Assembly (NCBI RefSeq): GCF_000348985.1
Contig: NC_035923.1
Location: forward strand, 248,001-312,000
Length of the DNA stretch: 64,000 nt
Reading direction: 5' to 3'
Source of the DNA: Huiozyma naganishii CBS 8797
Lineage: Eukaryota; Ascomycota; Saccharomycetes; Saccharomycetales; Saccharomycetaceae
The notes under the pieces: model-generated
Told to the model about the DNA's origin: nothing
The model's input: the letters and a program-made list of their open reading frames with translations, nothing else
The model's database searches: none
Translations under genes and position numbers: made by a program
In this document: one piece after another, positions 1-10,065 of the stretch
Position numbering within the stretch: the first letter of the stretch is position 1
How the letters are laid out: each line of letters begins with the position of its first letter

Positions 1-1046
1 TGCCCGCTGCGTCGGGGGAAAAGTTGGCCGCGCAGTATGGGATATTCATGGCTAATCTGCAGGGGCAAGGACAAGGGCAGTCTGGGACGGTCGCTGCTAG
101 TAGTGCGGGTGGCGAGGCGTCTGGGCAGGTGATTGACGTGCTGCGTGCGAGGGTGGACACTTTGGCGGAGACAAACGTGCAGTTGGCAATGCAGTCGCAC
201 AGTCTCTTGGAGAAGTTGGAACAGGCGCAGGAGAATGAGACGCGGTTGCTGGATGGGTCCCTGCAGTTGAAGCAAGCGAGTGACGCACTGCATGAGGAGC
301 TTGATGGGAGTACCGTTGAGTTGCGGCAGTTGGAGTCCCGTGCCGCAGAGTTGCGTGCTGCTGTCGAGGAGCAACGCAAACGGGCAGCTACTGCCGTTGA
401 GAGTTCCCCACTGCAGCAGGGCGACGTCGCTGCGTGGTCCGAGCAAGCTGAGCGTGCACAGGCGCAGTACACTGCGCTGATCACCTCGCAGCAGCTGTAC
501 AAGGACCACTACCTTGCTCGGATTAAACAATTGCGAGAGGAACTCGACAGTGCCGTTGCGGCCGCAGCCGCAACAGACTCTCTAGACACATCGTCACTGC
601 AGTTATCGCTGCGAGAGTTTACACAGGACAGGGAATCCCTAGATGCACTGCACACGGCACTTACAGAGACGCTCGGAGCAGACTTCGATGCGGGACTCAC
701 TACAGCTGACTGGGCAACCCTGTACACTGCGACCCGCGCACGACTCGAGACCCTCGCGTCCGAAATGGGGTACACCCTTGCTGAACTACTGCAGGGGACC
801 GCTACCGCAATGCAGCAGCGCCAGCAGCAGCATCAGCAGCATCAGCATCGCCATCGCAACTTCTTCGGGGCGTCCAGCCCGACACTCGGGGCCGTCCCGA
901 CATCTGCTGGCACCGCTGCACTGCCCGGAGTGAAACGGACCTCGTCCCTACGGAAGACCAGTCAGGAGAGTGACACACGGCGACTCAACAGAACACCAAC
1001 GCCGCGGTTCCAACACTCATCGATACCTTCATCATCAAGTAAGTAA
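1..1046 (+). CDS. SHE3: She3-type mRNA-transport adaptor, 5' end cut by the window
   Basis: She3 links the type V myosin Myo4 to the RNA-binding protein She2 and carries ASH1 and other mRNAs to the bud. The frame is open from base 3 to the stop at 1044-1046, so the true ATG lies left of the window. The first residues visible in this frame end in IFMANL, as in the S. cerevisiae N-terminus. A long coiled coil follows (roughly visible residues 45-220). A Q/H/R-rich stretch near 812-860 comes next, then the basic tail with the conserved LPGVKR block, in the region that binds She2 in S. cerevisiae. The ATG14 start is only 64 bases downstream, because the gene expected between them (OPY1) is missing. 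Identity rests on N- and C-terminal motifs plus synteny. Confidence 0.88.
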   Translation, partial: PAASGEKLAAQYGIFMANLQGQGQGQSGTVAASSAGGEASGQVIDVLRARVDTLAETNVQLAMQSHSLLEKLEQAQENETRLLDGSLQLKQASDALHEELDGSTVELRQLESRAAELRAAVEEQRKRAATAVESSPLQQGDVAAWSEQAERAQAQYTALITSQQLYKDHYLARIKQLREELDSAVAAAAATDSLDTSSLQLSLREFTQDRESLDALHTALTETLGADFDAGLTTADWATLYTATRARLETLASEMGYTLAELLQGTATAMQQRQQQHQQHQHRHRNFFGASSPTLGAVPTSAGTAALPGVKRTSSLRKTSQESDTRRLNRTPTPRFQHSSIPSSSSK

Positions 1047-1110
1047 CTAAGTAACAACTAACAGTTAAGGACCCTGAAGACCTTGGGGACGGTGGAAGGA
1101 TAAGGCGAGG

Positions 1111-2121
1111 ATGCGGTGTGGAGTGTGTGGACTGGAGAGGGAGCTGTTTGTGTGTGCCCGGTGTGTGCGATGTTCCCCCCATGTGGTCGTTCGTTTGAAG
1201 TTGCAGCTTGTCGAGTTGCGGAGGGACAACGCGGTCTTGGGCGGGAAGGTCCGAGAGGTCCTACAACGTGCGTTCGGGGGGACCCATGAGGGTACTGCAG
1301 AGGTCTCCGGTGATGTTCTCCGCGGGAGGTTAGAGCGGGTTGCCGCGTTGCGGAAGGCGAGACACAACGCCCGAATCAAGGCCGCCGTGGGCCAGTTACA
1401 ACGGCGGATCGCGCAGAGGCGGCAACGCGTGGAGCAATTGACAGCAGAGGTGACGAATCCATTCACTGCACCATCTCAAGGTGCTATACCCTTGCTTGTG
1501 GCGAGTCTCGTGGAGCAACGTCAGCGGATTTGTGCCCTGCAACCTGTGCTGCGACGGATGCAATTGACGAAACTAGGACAACTGCGGCAATGGTTCCTGA
1601 TCCGGCGACGGCCCAGCACCCATAGCAACCCACAGTACACGATCATGCACTTGCCCCTGGTGTCCCTACATTTGTCCCGCACTTTACCACGGCTTGTGCT
1701 GCGGGCATCCCTCCGCGAGATGCAACGGTACCTCTCGCTGGCGTCGAGGCTGCTACTACTACAGGAAGAAGAACAAGAAGACCGGAAGACTCTAGTCGAC
1801 ACGCTCTGCTCTGTGTGTCACTGTACGGTTCTGCTGTGTCAGGAGACTGGGTTGCTCCCCAGTGGCCCATTGGACCAGGGGAGACTACTAGACAAGGTCG
1901 ACCTTGCGACGCTGTTCCACCACTTTGCAACGCAGCAGCCCTTACCGGCGGTGCACCTCGACAGCGACTGCGAGGGCGCAGAGGGTTGGTCACGAGCACG
2001 TCTCAGGGACTTCATCGCGAGAGGACAAACGAAACAAACGAGACCAACACGGACCACCAGGGATACTGCCACCACGAGGGACACTACGACCACTACGGAT
2101 ACCTGGTACCTCGTACCGTGA
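1111..2121 (+). CDS. ATG14: Atg14, autophagy-specific subunit of the Vps34 PI3-kinase complex I
   Basis: Atg14 directs Vps34-Vps15-Vps30/Atg6 to the pre-autophagosomal site, where PI3P is made. The 336-residue protein starts with the family cysteine pairs CGVC and CARC, followed by a coiled-coil half rich in L, E, R and Q. It ends in WYLVP, matching the WYVVG end of the S. cerevisiae protein. The start is the first ATG after the SHE3 stop and gives the cysteine motif at once. There is hardly any room for a separate promoter upstream. The tail contains a low-complexity T/R/D run just before the conserved end. Overall similarity is low, as usual for Atg14, so the call depends on the two ends and on the neighbouring VMA2. 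Confidence 0.88.
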   Translation: MRCGVCGLERELFVCARCVRCSPHVVVRLKLQLVELRRDNAVLGGKVREVLQRAFGGTHEGTAEVSGDVLRGRLERVAALRKARHNARIKAAVGQLQRRIAQRRQRVEQLTAEVTNPFTAPSQGAIPLLVASLVEQRQRICALQPVLRRMQLTKLGQLRQWFLIRRRPSTHSNPQYTIMHLPLVSLHLSRTLPRLVLRASLREMQRYLSLASRLLLLQEEEQEDRKTLVDTLCSVCHCTVLLCQETGLLPSGPLDQGRLLDKVDLATLFHHFATQQPLPAVHLDSDCEGAEGWSRARLRDFIARGQTKQTRPTRTTRDTATTRDTTTTTDTWYLVP

Positions 2122-2210
2122 CCCACAAACAGCACCATCGCCGTGGCCATCACTGTCTTATCGCTGCCTCTTCTTGACGTTGTTTTAAAAAGATTTTGAT
2201 GCAACGAAAC

Positions 2211-2228
2211 GACGACGACGACGACGAC
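2211..2228 (+). repeat. (GAC)6 microsatellite in the VMA2 leader
   Basis: Six GAC units lie about 70 bases before the VMA2 ATG, probably in the 5' untranslated region. No function is claimed. Confidence 0.8.
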
Positions 2229-2299
2229 ACTCTGAGGGAGACAACGAAGACAAAGACTGTTACTGTTACTGGCGACTAGTAGCCTTAGCTGTAGTGACA

Positions 2300-3841
2300 A
2301 TGGTTATGAACGATGCGGAACTGTTTAGGCTGAACAAGCAGGCGGTGCAAGAGGGGTTCAATGTGAAACCACGGTTGACGTACAACACGGTCAGTGGGAT
2401 TAACGGTCCCCTTGTGATCTTGGAGAAGGTGAAGTTCCCCCGGTACAACGAGATTGTGAACTTGACCTTACCCGATGGGGGTGTGCGCCAGGGGCAGGTG
2501 TTGGAGGTGCGTGGTGACAGGGCGATCGTGCAAGTGTTCGAGGGGACCTCTGGGATTGACGTGAAGAAGACGACCGTTGAGTTCACGGGCCAGAACTTGA
2601 AGATCCCAGTCTCTGAGGACACTCTCGGTAGGATCTTCGATGGGTCTGGGAGACCCATCGACCAGGGCCCCAAAGTGTTCGCCGAGGATTACTTGGACAT
2701 TAACGGGTCGCCCATCAACCCGTACGCGCGGATCTACCCTGAGGAGATGATCTCTACGGGGATATCTGCGATTGACACGATGAACTCGATTGCTCGTGGA
2801 CAGAAGATTCCGATCTTCAGTGCTTCCGGTTTGCCGCACAACGAGATCGCGGCGCAGATCTGCAGGCAGGCTGGTCTTGTCCGCCCGACAAAGGATGTCC
2901 ACGATGGGCACGAGGAGAACTTCTCGATCGTGTTTGCTGCGAGTGGGGTTAACTTGGAGACCGCACGGTTCTTTAAGCAGGATTTTGAGGAGAACGGGTC
3001 CCTTGAGAGGACCTCTCTGTTCCTCAACCTTGCGAACGACCCAACCATTGAGAGAATCATCACTCCAAGACTCGCGCTGACCACCGCAGAGTACTTGGCG
3101 TACCAGACGGAGCGCCACGTGCTGACCATCCTTACGGACATGTCCTCGTACGCTGACGCCTTAAGAGAGGTCTCTGCCGCCAGGGAGGAGGTCCCCGGCC
3201 GGAGAGGGTACCCAGGGTACATGTACACCGATTTGTCTACGATCTACGAGCGTGCCGGGCGTGTTGAGGGCCGGAACGGGTCCATCACGCAGATCCCGAT
3301 CCTGACGATGCCCAACGACGACATCACGCACCCTATCCCGGATTTGACAGGGTATATCACTGAGGGCCAGATCTCCGTCGACCGGCAGTTGCACAACAAG
3401 GGTGTGTACCCACCGATCAACGTGTTGCCCTCGCTGAGCCGTCTGATGAAGTCTGCTATCGGGGAGGGCATGACGAGACGGGACCACGGTGACGTCTCTA
3501 ACCAGTTGTACGCGAAGTACGCCATCGGGAGAGACGCCGCCGCGATGAAGGCCGTTGTCGGTGAAGAGGCACTCTCCATCGAGGACAAGCTCTCGCTCGA
3601 GTTCCTGGAGAAGTTCGAGCGGTCGTTCATCTCGCAGGGCGCCTACGAGGACCGTACGGTCTTCGAGTCCCTCGACCAGGCGTGGTCGCTGCTGCGGATC
3701 TACCCGAAGGAGATGCTGAACAGGATCTCCCCAAAGATCCTCGACGAGTTCTACGACCGTGCGGGGGAGACCGCAGAGGACACGGACGACGACGACGACG
3801 ACGAGCCCCAGCAAGAACAGAACCCTGACGAGAGGGCTTAG
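2300..3841 (+). CDS. VMA2: V-type H+-ATPase V1 subunit B
   Basis: This is the non-catalytic nucleotide-binding B subunit of the V1 sector, which acidifies the vacuole and other endomembranes. It has 513 residues (S. cerevisiae has 517). Near-identical family blocks run throughout, including GRPIDQGP, the [11 protein letters not shown] segment in place of a true P-loop, and the ATP synthase alpha/beta signature [10 protein letters not shown]. The ATG at 2300 gives MVMNDAELF, which aligns with MVLSDKELF. An in-frame GTG at 2294 is ignored. The C-terminus is an aspartate-rich tail that differs from S. cerevisiae. It sits between ATG14 and TPS1, as in S. cerevisiae. Confidence 0.98.
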   Translation: MVMNDAELFRLNKQAVQEGFNVKPRLTYNTVSGINGPLVILEKVKFPRYNEIVNLTLPDGGVRQGQVLEVRGDRAIVQVFEGTSGIDVKKTTVEFTGQNLKIPVSEDTLGRIFDGSGRPIDQGPKVFAEDYLDINGSPINPYARIYPEEMISTGISAIDTMNSIARGQKIPIFSASGLPHNEIAAQICRQAGLVRPTKDVHDGHEENFSIVFAASGVNLETARFFKQDFEENGSLERTSLFLNLANDPTIERIITPRLALTTAEYLAYQTERHVLTILTDMSSYADALREVSAAREEVPGRRGYPGYMYTDLSTIYERAGRVEGRNGSITQIPILTMPNDDITHPIPDLTGYITEGQISVDRQLHNKGVYPPINVLPSLSRLMKSAIGEGMTRRDHGDVSNQLYAKYAIGRDAAAMKAVVGEEALSIEDKLSLEFLEKFERSFISQGAYEDRTVFESLDQAWSLLRIYPKEMLNRISPKILDEFYDRAGETAEDTDDDDDDEPQQEQNPDERA

Positions 3842-4158
3842 TGATCCCCCGCACCTCCCGCCTCCCGCTCTACTGGTATACTAAGAACGTGTGTAGCGTA
3901 TATAATAGACAGAACAGAACAGAGCCCCGCGTTCCACGTCATGGACCCCTCGACCCCGCGGCGACCCCGCAACACCGTCGTAGTGTCCTACCGGTAGTGT
4001 CCTTCTTGTTGTCGTCGTCTACTGCCATCCCTCGTCGACCCCCTCGTTCGCTGCTGATTTGTATATAAAGGAGAGGTGTTGTTTTGCAACAGGGGGTCTG
4101 TGCACTGGGGGGAGTGGTGGTTGGGAGGTGCTAGGAGACCACGCTTGCGACTGTGCTG
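3842..4158. other. TPS1 promoter interval
   Basis: This 317-base non-coding stretch carries CCCCT stress-response cores at 3946-3950 and 4040-4044, a TATATAAA box at 4062-4069, and a pyrimidine-rich TTCTTGTTGTCGTCG stretch. S. cerevisiae TPS1 is induced through CCCCT elements bound by Msn2/4, so stress induction is a reasonable inference here. Confidence 0.6.
4040..4044 (+). promoter_or_regulatory. STRE core CCCCT upstream of the TPS1 TATA box
   Basis: The core lies 18 bases upstream of TATATAAA (4062-4069). A second CCCCT is at 3946-3950. Five-base cores are common by chance, so support comes mainly from the known stress control of TPS1. Confidence 0.45.
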
Positions 4159-5655
4159 ATGACTGCTGCGACAATTGCTTCTTCTGGTGCTGCCGGCGGT
4201 GCTGCCGGCGGTGTTGCTGAGACTGGGTCCGGGAACATTATCGTTGTTTCGAACAGGTTGCCCGTGACGATCAAGAAGAATCCGGACACTGGGGAGTACA
4301 CGTACTCTATGTCCTCTGGTGGGTTGGTCACCGCTTTGCAAGGTTTGAAGAAGACCTCTACGTTCCAGTGGTACGGGTGGCCCGGGCTGGAGATCCCGGA
4401 TGACGAGAAGGAGAAAGTCAAGGGGGACTTGCTCGAGAAGTTCAATGCGATTCCGATCTTCCTCAGCGATGAGGTGGCCGACTTGCACTACAACGGGTTC
4501 TCGAACTCGATCCTGTGGCCGCTGTTCCATTACCACCCGGGGGAGATCAACTTTGACGAGAACGCGTGGTTGGCGTACAACGAGGCGAACGCAACTTTCG
4601 CGGAGGAGATCGTCAAGAACGTCCACGATAACGACCTCGTGTGGGTCCACGATTACCACCTGATGTTGCTCCCAGAGATGCTACGTAACAAGATCTCACA
4701 GAGTGTCAAGAACGTTAAATTGGGGTGGTTCCTACACACGCCGTTCCCCTCCTCTGAGATTTATAGGATATTGCCCGTCAGACAGGAGATCCTCAAGGGG
4801 GTGTTGTCCTGTGACTTGCTAGGGTTCCACACGTACGATTACGCTCGACACTTCCTCTCGAGTGTGCAACGTGTACTCAACATCAATACTCTGCCCAATG
4901 GGGTAGAGTACAGGGGCCGGTTCGTCAACGTCGCTGCGTTCCCCATTGGGATCGACGTCGACACGTTCACGGACGGACTCAAGACGCAGGCCGTGCGCGA
5001 CAGGATCGCTCAATTAAAGGAGACCTTTAAAGGTTGCAAGATTATCGTCGGTGTCGACCGGCTGGACTACATCAAGGGGGTCCCTCAAAAACTGCACGCA
5101 ATGGAGGTGTTCCTCAACGAACACCCAGAATGGATCGGGAAAGTGGTGCTCGTACAGGTCGCGGTCCCTAGTAGGGGCGATGTCGAGGAGTACCAGTACC
5201 TCCGTTCCGTCGTGAACGAGCTCGTCGGCCGCATCAATGGCCAATTCGGCACCGTTGAGTTCGTGCCCATCCACTTCATGCACCGGTCTGTGCCCTTTGA
5301 GGAACTCATTTCGCTGTACGCAGTGAGCGATGTCTGCCTCGTCTCCTCAACAAGAGACGGGATGAACCTCGTGTCGTACGAGTACACCGCCTGCCAGCAG
5401 GAAAAGAAGGGCGCGCTGATCCTCTCGGAGTTCACGGGCGCAGCGCAGTCGCTCAACGGGGCACTCATAGTCAACCCGTGGAACACGGACGAACTGTCAG
5501 ACGCAATCAACGAGGCACTCACTCTGCTACCGGAGAAGAAGAAGGCCAACTGGGAGAAACTGTACAAGTACATCTCAAAGTACACCTCCGCCTTCTGGGG
5601 GGAGAACTTCGTCCACGAATTGTCCAACACGGGCACCAACAACGTCAGGAAGTGA
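4159..5655 (+). CDS. TPS1: Trehalose-6-phosphate synthase (GT20)
   Basis: Tps1 makes trehalose 6-phosphate from UDP-glucose and glucose 6-phosphate in the cytosolic trehalose synthase complex. It also restrains hexokinase flux. The protein has 498 residues (S. cerevisiae 495). Conserved stretches include VVSNRLPV near the N-terminus, FHTYDYARHFLSS, the binding segment VDRLDYIKGVPQK and the donor-site segment SSTRDGMNLVSYE. The start used is the ATG at 4159, since upstream in-frame GTG and CTG codons are not needed. The N-terminus is unusually Ala/Gly/Ser-rich (two AAGG units) compared with S. cerevisiae. The C-terminal tail is short. Confidence 0.98.
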   Translation: MTAATIASSGAAGGAAGGVAETGSGNIIVVSNRLPVTIKKNPDTGEYTYSMSSGGLVTALQGLKKTSTFQWYGWPGLEIPDDEKEKVKGDLLEKFNAIPIFLSDEVADLHYNGFSNSILWPLFHYHPGEINFDENAWLAYNEANATFAEEIVKNVHDNDLVWVHDYHLMLLPEMLRNKISQSVKNVKLGWFLHTPFPSSEIYRILPVRQEILKGVLSCDLLGFHTYDYARHFLSSVQRVLNINTLPNGVEYRGRFVNVAAFPIGIDVDTFTDGLKTQAVRDRIAQLKETFKGCKIIVGVDRLDYIKGVPQKLHAMEVFLNEHPEWIGKVVLVQVAVPSRGDVEEYQYLRSVVNELVGRINGQFGTVEFVPIHFMHRSVPFEELISLYAVSDVCLVSSTRDGMNLVSYEYTACQQEKKGALILSEFTGAAQSLNGALIVNPWNTDELSDAINEALTLLPEKKKANWEKLYKYISKYTSAFWGENFVHELSNTGTNNVRK

Positions 5656-5941
5656 AGCACTACGCTCGCACGCACCACATACATACGTCTACGTAACTAG
5701 ATACAACGCTCTCTTCGTTCAACACAGATGTGTCCCTTCGCTGCGCATTTCAGTTTGAAATTTCAAGACGTCTTCAACTCTTAACGACAGCCATCGATCG
5801 GGTCGTCGTTTGAGGGGTCTGTCTCGTCCGCTCTACCGGTCAATCGCATTTGCTATATACACACGTTCTCACACACACGCTGCTGTTTGCACTGGACTCT
5901 AGCTGTTCCACTGCCACCATCACAGAATTACTCACTACAGC

Positions 5942-7132
5942 ATGGGCCAGTTACTCTCGCACCCGTTGACGGAGAAGACGATCGAGTACAACGACTACAG
6001 GGACCACATTGGGACGACGTACCTCTCGCACAAGTGTCCGCGGTTCTTTAACTGCGTCGGGTCCATGCAGGGGTACCGTCTGACGCAAGAGGACGCACAC
6101 ATGGTCATCAATGAGGATGACACTCTACGAATCCAGTTCTATAACCCATTCGCGGACCGCAGGGAACACTACCTCGTCAGCGTATTTGCCGTGTTTGACG
6201 GCCACGGAGGGGACGACTGTTCGCTGTTCCTTGCGGGAGGGAACGGTAACGGGTACGACCCACAGCGTGGGATCGCCAAGTGGGTCACTCGCAGCTTTGA
6301 AACGCACAGTTATGGTGACGCAGCAAGGCATAAGATAGGAAGTGTCCTCCAGGGGGACGCCAAGGCGACACGAGTCTTTGCGTCCCTTGAGGGGCTCATC
6401 GCACAGATCATGCGCGACGCCTTCTTGAAGCAGGACGCGGAGTTGTACAGGCACTTCGCCAACACACCGTGTGGGTCGACCTGTGTGCTTGCGGCGGTCG
6501 TCAATGGGGAGACCCTTTACGTTGCCAACTGCGGGGACTCCCGCTGCGTGCTCTCCTCTAAGGGCAACGCGGTCAAGACGATGTCCTTCGACCACAAACC
6601 ACAGCACATCGGCGAACTGCTCCGCATCAACGACAACGGTGGATCAGTCTCACTCGGGAGGGTCGGCGGTGTACTCGCACTGTCCCGTGCCCTGGGGGAC
6701 TTCCAGTTCAAGCGCGGCGTCGACTACTCCCAACAGCACGCATCCAACTCGCATCAGTCACAGCAACTCTGGCACAAACGGAGCATCCCGCCGCAGGAGG
6801 CGCAAGTCACCGCAGAACCGGACGTCCTGATGCACAAGATAGACTACAAGCGCGACGAGTTCATCGTGCTCGCATGCGACGGGATCTGGGACGTATACAG
6901 CAACAGGCAGGTCGTCAAACTGATCAAGTACCACCTCGCCCTTGGTGCAAAACTGGACCAGATCGTCCCGAAACTGCTCGACCACGGCATCGCGCAGGCA
7001 AACTCGAGCACGGGAGTCGGCTTCGACAACATGACGGCCATGATCGTAGTGCTCAACAAGCAGGGCGAGACCTTGTCCGACTGGTACACCAAGATGAAAA
7101 TACGCCTCGAACGAGAACGCGGCCTGTCCTGA
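5942..7132 (+). CDS. PTC4: Type 2C protein phosphatase Ptc4
   Basis: This is a metal-dependent PP2C Ser/Thr phosphatase of 396 residues (S. cerevisiae 393). The metal-binding and fold motifs appear in order: DGHGGDDC, CGDSRC, DHKPQ, LSRALGDFQFK, CDGIWD and FDNMTA. The N-terminus MGQLLSHPLTEKT is the same as in S. cerevisiae. It has Gly2 and Ser6, which fits N-myristoylation (inference). The end RLERERGL is also conserved. The gene lies between TPS1 and TFC1 as in S. cerevisiae chromosome II, which separates it from PTC2 and PTC3. Confidence 0.96.
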   Translation: MGQLLSHPLTEKTIEYNDYRDHIGTTYLSHKCPRFFNCVGSMQGYRLTQEDAHMVINEDDTLRIQFYNPFADRREHYLVSVFAVFDGHGGDDCSLFLAGGNGNGYDPQRGIAKWVTRSFETHSYGDAARHKIGSVLQGDAKATRVFASLEGLIAQIMRDAFLKQDAELYRHFANTPCGSTCVLAAVVNGETLYVANCGDSRCVLSSKGNAVKTMSFDHKPQHIGELLRINDNGGSVSLGRVGGVLALSRALGDFQFKRGVDYSQQHASNSHQSQQLWHKRSIPPQEAQVTAEPDVLMHKIDYKRDEFIVLACDGIWDVYSNRQVVKLIKYHLALGAKLDQIVPKLLDHGIAQANSSTGVGFDNMTAMIVVLNKQGETLSDWYTKMKIRLERERGLS

Positions 7133-7339
7133 GGACAAGGCTGGGGAGGGGTGAAGACCCGGTGGACCACCCATTATGTAACCAATTCTGACTCTATAAG
7201 TCATCTCTTAACGAACGAACCCCTCATCTCAATTGCACTCGTTACTCATCGGCATCTCATAGTTCAATATATATGACATTTCACGTAACGAAGACCTCAC
7301 ACAGCAATAGAGGGTGAAGAAACCCAATACAGCACGGTA

Positions 7340-9304
7340 ATGTCAGGTTCGAGAGCCGCAGAGGATGTGACCGGGGTACTGCTGCACGGCGACGATGCTG
7401 GTACTGGGGAGGGCGTCCCCCTGAAGGAGGGCCCCGCCGCAAAGGAGTTTACGTTGGATATACCGCGGATTCCCAGTGTGGAGTTGCCCCTGGAGGTGTC
7501 CGCGAAGCCCACGTCCGTAGCGCGTGCAATTCACATGTGCGGTGGATTACAGAAGGTCAAGGATGCGTTCAAGGAGACGGGTCCATTGGACCAGCAGCGT
7601 GGACTTGAATTGGCCCTGAACGACGATACGAGTCGGTTCTTCAACGAGCACCCGATCCGAGGGAAAAGAGTGCCCTTCAGGGACGACTCCATTGTGTTGA
7701 AGATCACGGTGCCTAAGGGTACGCTGCAGAGACACAATGGCGAGGTTTCTGCGTCTCTCGCCTCATTGGACTCAAAAGACTATAAGATCACGCCCGTGGC
7801 CATTGTGGACAACACGATCAAGTTCCGCGAGATGTCTGACTTTCAGGTGAAGTTGGATAATGTCCCCGCGGCACAGGAGTTTCAAGGCAGCTTTGGGTCC
7901 CTTGAATGGGGCCCATTCCGCAAGTTTGTCGACACCGTGCCGGACAACGACCCACAACCCTTCGCCAACATCAACAGTATCGTTGTCGACAGGACACTCC
8001 CAACTCCCAACTCGGACTTCCAATTGCCACCACCGCCGAAGCTTTCGATGGTCGGGTTCCCGCATCTATACAAGTACAGGGGCAACCCACTGGCGACGAA
8101 GAAATCAGACGGTGCCGCGGAGGTCAAGGGCACGTACATCAAGAACTACCAACTGTTCGTGCACGACATCAAAGAGTCAACGGTAATACCGTGCAAGCCA
8201 CACCCTGATCTTCGGGACGCGTACGACACAGCGAGGAAAGACCGTGTCTACCCGGGCACCAAGGCGGACTCGAACTTCTACGGGTGTCTAGAGGATTGTC
8301 TGGCCATCCTGCGCGATCTGTTTGAAGAGAGACCCATTTGGGTCAAGAGACACCTGGACGGGATCATCCCGAAGCGTATACACCACACTATCAAGATTGC
8401 ATTGGCGCTTGTCTCGTACCGTTTCACAATGGGGCCCTGGAGGAACACATACATCAAGTTTGGCGTCGATCCAAGGTCCTCGCATGAGTACGCCAAGTAC
8501 CAGACGGAATACTTCAAGATCGAGCGGAGGCTGCTGACTTCCCCGCTCGTGAGGAAGAACGTCCCCAGTATACCCACCGTAGTTTTCCAATCCAATGTCA
8601 TTAGGGGGATAGACACGCGGTTCAGATTCACTGGGGAGTACATCCCATGGTATCTGATGTTGCAAATCGACTTGCTCGTTGATGAACCCAACATCCGCGA
8701 AGTGTACGATGCGGTGACGTATTTGGAACAACCTAACGAGCTGACCGGGTGGTTCCACGAGCTCGATCTGGTTAAGATGAGGCGTATTGTGAAGTACGAG
8801 CTCGGGTGTCTTGCCCAGGGAAACCACAATTTCAACAAGTACAAACTCAAGTACTTCAAGGCGATACAATTTGTCAGGGAGTCGATGATAAACCAGAAAC
8901 CCGCTGACTCAGCGGTTGACGCTGATGGTGATGTCGACATGGATAATCCGCATACGGACTCGGCAGACAAGTTCAAGCAGACGAATACTGGTGACAAAGA
9001 ACAACAACAAGACGACGATGACGACGATAATGGTGTCGCGACAGGCGAGGCCGATGAGGCGACGCTGGAGGCAGAAGAGGCCGAGGTCGACGCAGATATC
9101 CCCGTCCCGGAGACGCAAGACGATTTGGACGCGGACGCAGACGCGGAGAACCAAGAGCAAGAGCAGGAATTGGAGAATCTAGACTACAAGACGGCCGGGT
9201 TCCAGGATGTTATCGCCCGGATAGCGTCGCTGGCACCAGAAGAGGCGGCACAGTTACAACAGAGACTGAGCGGGTTTGTACATGAATCGAAGCTGTCGCA
9301 GTGA
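7340..9304 (+). CDS. TFC1: TFIIIC tau-95 subunit
   Basis: Tfc1 is part of the tau-A lobe of TFIIIC, which recognises the A box of tRNA genes and recruits TFIIIB for RNA polymerase III. The protein has 654 residues (S. cerevisiae 649). The N-terminal half carries the dimerisation region that pairs with Tfc7 (family knowledge). The C-terminal half carries the DNA-contacting domain. The region from about residue 540 to 615 is very acidic, with runs of D and E and a short Q run. The last block (QDVIARIASLAPEEA) is helical. The start is the first ATG, 36 bases after TCACACAGC in the leader. Identity is supported by the C-terminal DNA-binding region and by position between PTC4 and MRPL36. Confidence 0.93.
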   Translation: MSGSRAAEDVTGVLLHGDDAGTGEGVPLKEGPAAKEFTLDIPRIPSVELPLEVSAKPTSVARAIHMCGGLQKVKDAFKETGPLDQQRGLELALNDDTSRFFNEHPIRGKRVPFRDDSIVLKITVPKGTLQRHNGEVSASLASLDSKDYKITPVAIVDNTIKFREMSDFQVKLDNVPAAQEFQGSFGSLEWGPFRKFVDTVPDNDPQPFANINSIVVDRTLPTPNSDFQLPPPPKLSMVGFPHLYKYRGNPLATKKSDGAAEVKGTYIKNYQLFVHDIKESTVIPCKPHPDLRDAYDTARKDRVYPGTKADSNFYGCLEDCLAILRDLFEERPIWVKRHLDGIIPKRIHHTIKIALALVSYRFTMGPWRNTYIKFGVDPRSSHEYAKYQTEYFKIERRLLTSPLVRKNVPSIPTVVFQSNVIRGIDTRFRFTGEYIPWYLMLQIDLLVDEPNIREVYDAVTYLEQPNELTGWFHELDLVKMRRIVKYELGCLAQGNHNFNKYKLKYFKAIQFVRESMINQKPADSAVDADGDVDMDNPHTDSADKFKQTNTGDKEQQQDDDDDDNGVATGEADEATLEAEEAEVDADIPVPETQDDLDADADAENQEQEQELENLDYKTAGFQDVIARIASLAPEEAAQLQQRLSGFVHESKLSQ

Positions 9305-9382
9305 TATTCAGGCGGTTACTGTGGAAGATACCGTGGGGCTTGATATGTAGCGAATCTGTAAGTTGTATTATCAATAATATTA

Positions 9383-9383
<1 letters not shown>

Positions 9384-9416
<33 letters not shown>
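9384..9416 (+). repeat. (ATT)11 microsatellite
   Basis: Eleven perfect ATT units lie between TFC1 and MRPL36, extended on the left by imperfect AT-rich sequence from about 9367. A tract like this is likely to vary in length between strains. Confidence 0.95.
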
Positions 9417-9417
<1 letters not shown>

Positions 9418-9513
9418 GAGAACTTCAACTATTAGGAACTGGGGCAAAGGGAGCGTAGAAGAGCATTGTGCAGTGGTGTTTCTAGTCAAGCGAGCTGGAA
9501 CCGTAAATACAGC

Positions 9514-10065
9514 ATGTTTAAGGGTAATGTTTCTTTGATTGCCAGAGTGCGCCACGCCTCCACGGGTGGGTACCCTGGAGCGATGAAGACAGCTATTCCG
9601 AGGCGGCCTGTGCGCAAGATCCCCATCGGGAAGGCGCGGCCCGCGATCTACCACCAATTCGACGTTGCTGTGGAGATGAGTGACGGGAGTGTGGTGATGC
9701 GACGGTCGCAGTTCCCGAAGGCAGAGCTCCGGCTGATCCAGGACCAGAGGAACAATCCGCTCTGGAACACGAGCCGGTCAGACCTTGTCGTCGTCGACGC
9801 CAACGCAGCCGGCAGCATCGGCAAGTTCAAACAAAAGTACGGGACCATGTTTGCCTCCCCAGTGGAGGAACCGCCAGCCCAGAAGGCAGCACCACAAGAG
9901 ATTAATAAACTACGGCAACCCCCAACCCCGGATGCACCTGCACCTGAAACAGAACAAGAACCGGCACCCGCAGCACTCGAAGACTACCTGGACATACTCG
10001 ACGACAGTACGCAGCAGATCAAGACGGGCAAACTGGCCAGCAAGAGACGGCCCAAGAAGAAGTGA
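9514..10065 (+). CDS. MRPL36: Mitochondrial ribosomal protein bL31m
   Basis: This is a large-subunit mitoribosome protein of 183 residues (S. cerevisiae 177). The conserved core [27 protein letters not shown] and DLVVVDANA identifies bL31m. The ATG at 9514 starts [17 protein letters not shown], a basic, hydroxylated presequence without acids that suits mitochondrial import. An in-frame TTG at 9466 would extend the protein but is not needed. The tail after about residue 110 is Pro/Ala/Glu-rich, then returns to the conserved [11 protein letters not shown] end. Confidence 0.96.
   Translation: MFKGNVSLIARVRHASTGGYPGAMKTAIPRRPVRKIPIGKARPAIYHQFDVAVEMSDGSVVMRRSQFPKAELRLIQDQRNNPLWNTSRSDLVVVDANAAGSIGKFKQKYGTMFASPVEEPPAQKAAPQEINKLRQPPTPDAPAPETEQEPAPAALEDYLDILDDSTQQIKTGKLASKRRPKKK

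Noticed and set aside
3161..3814. 217-codon frame antisense to VMA2
   Set aside because: VMA2 is unmistakable on the other strand. The frame is a by-product of G+C-ending codons.
8278..8997. 239-codon frame antisense to TFC1
   Set aside because: It is a shadow of a well-supported gene.
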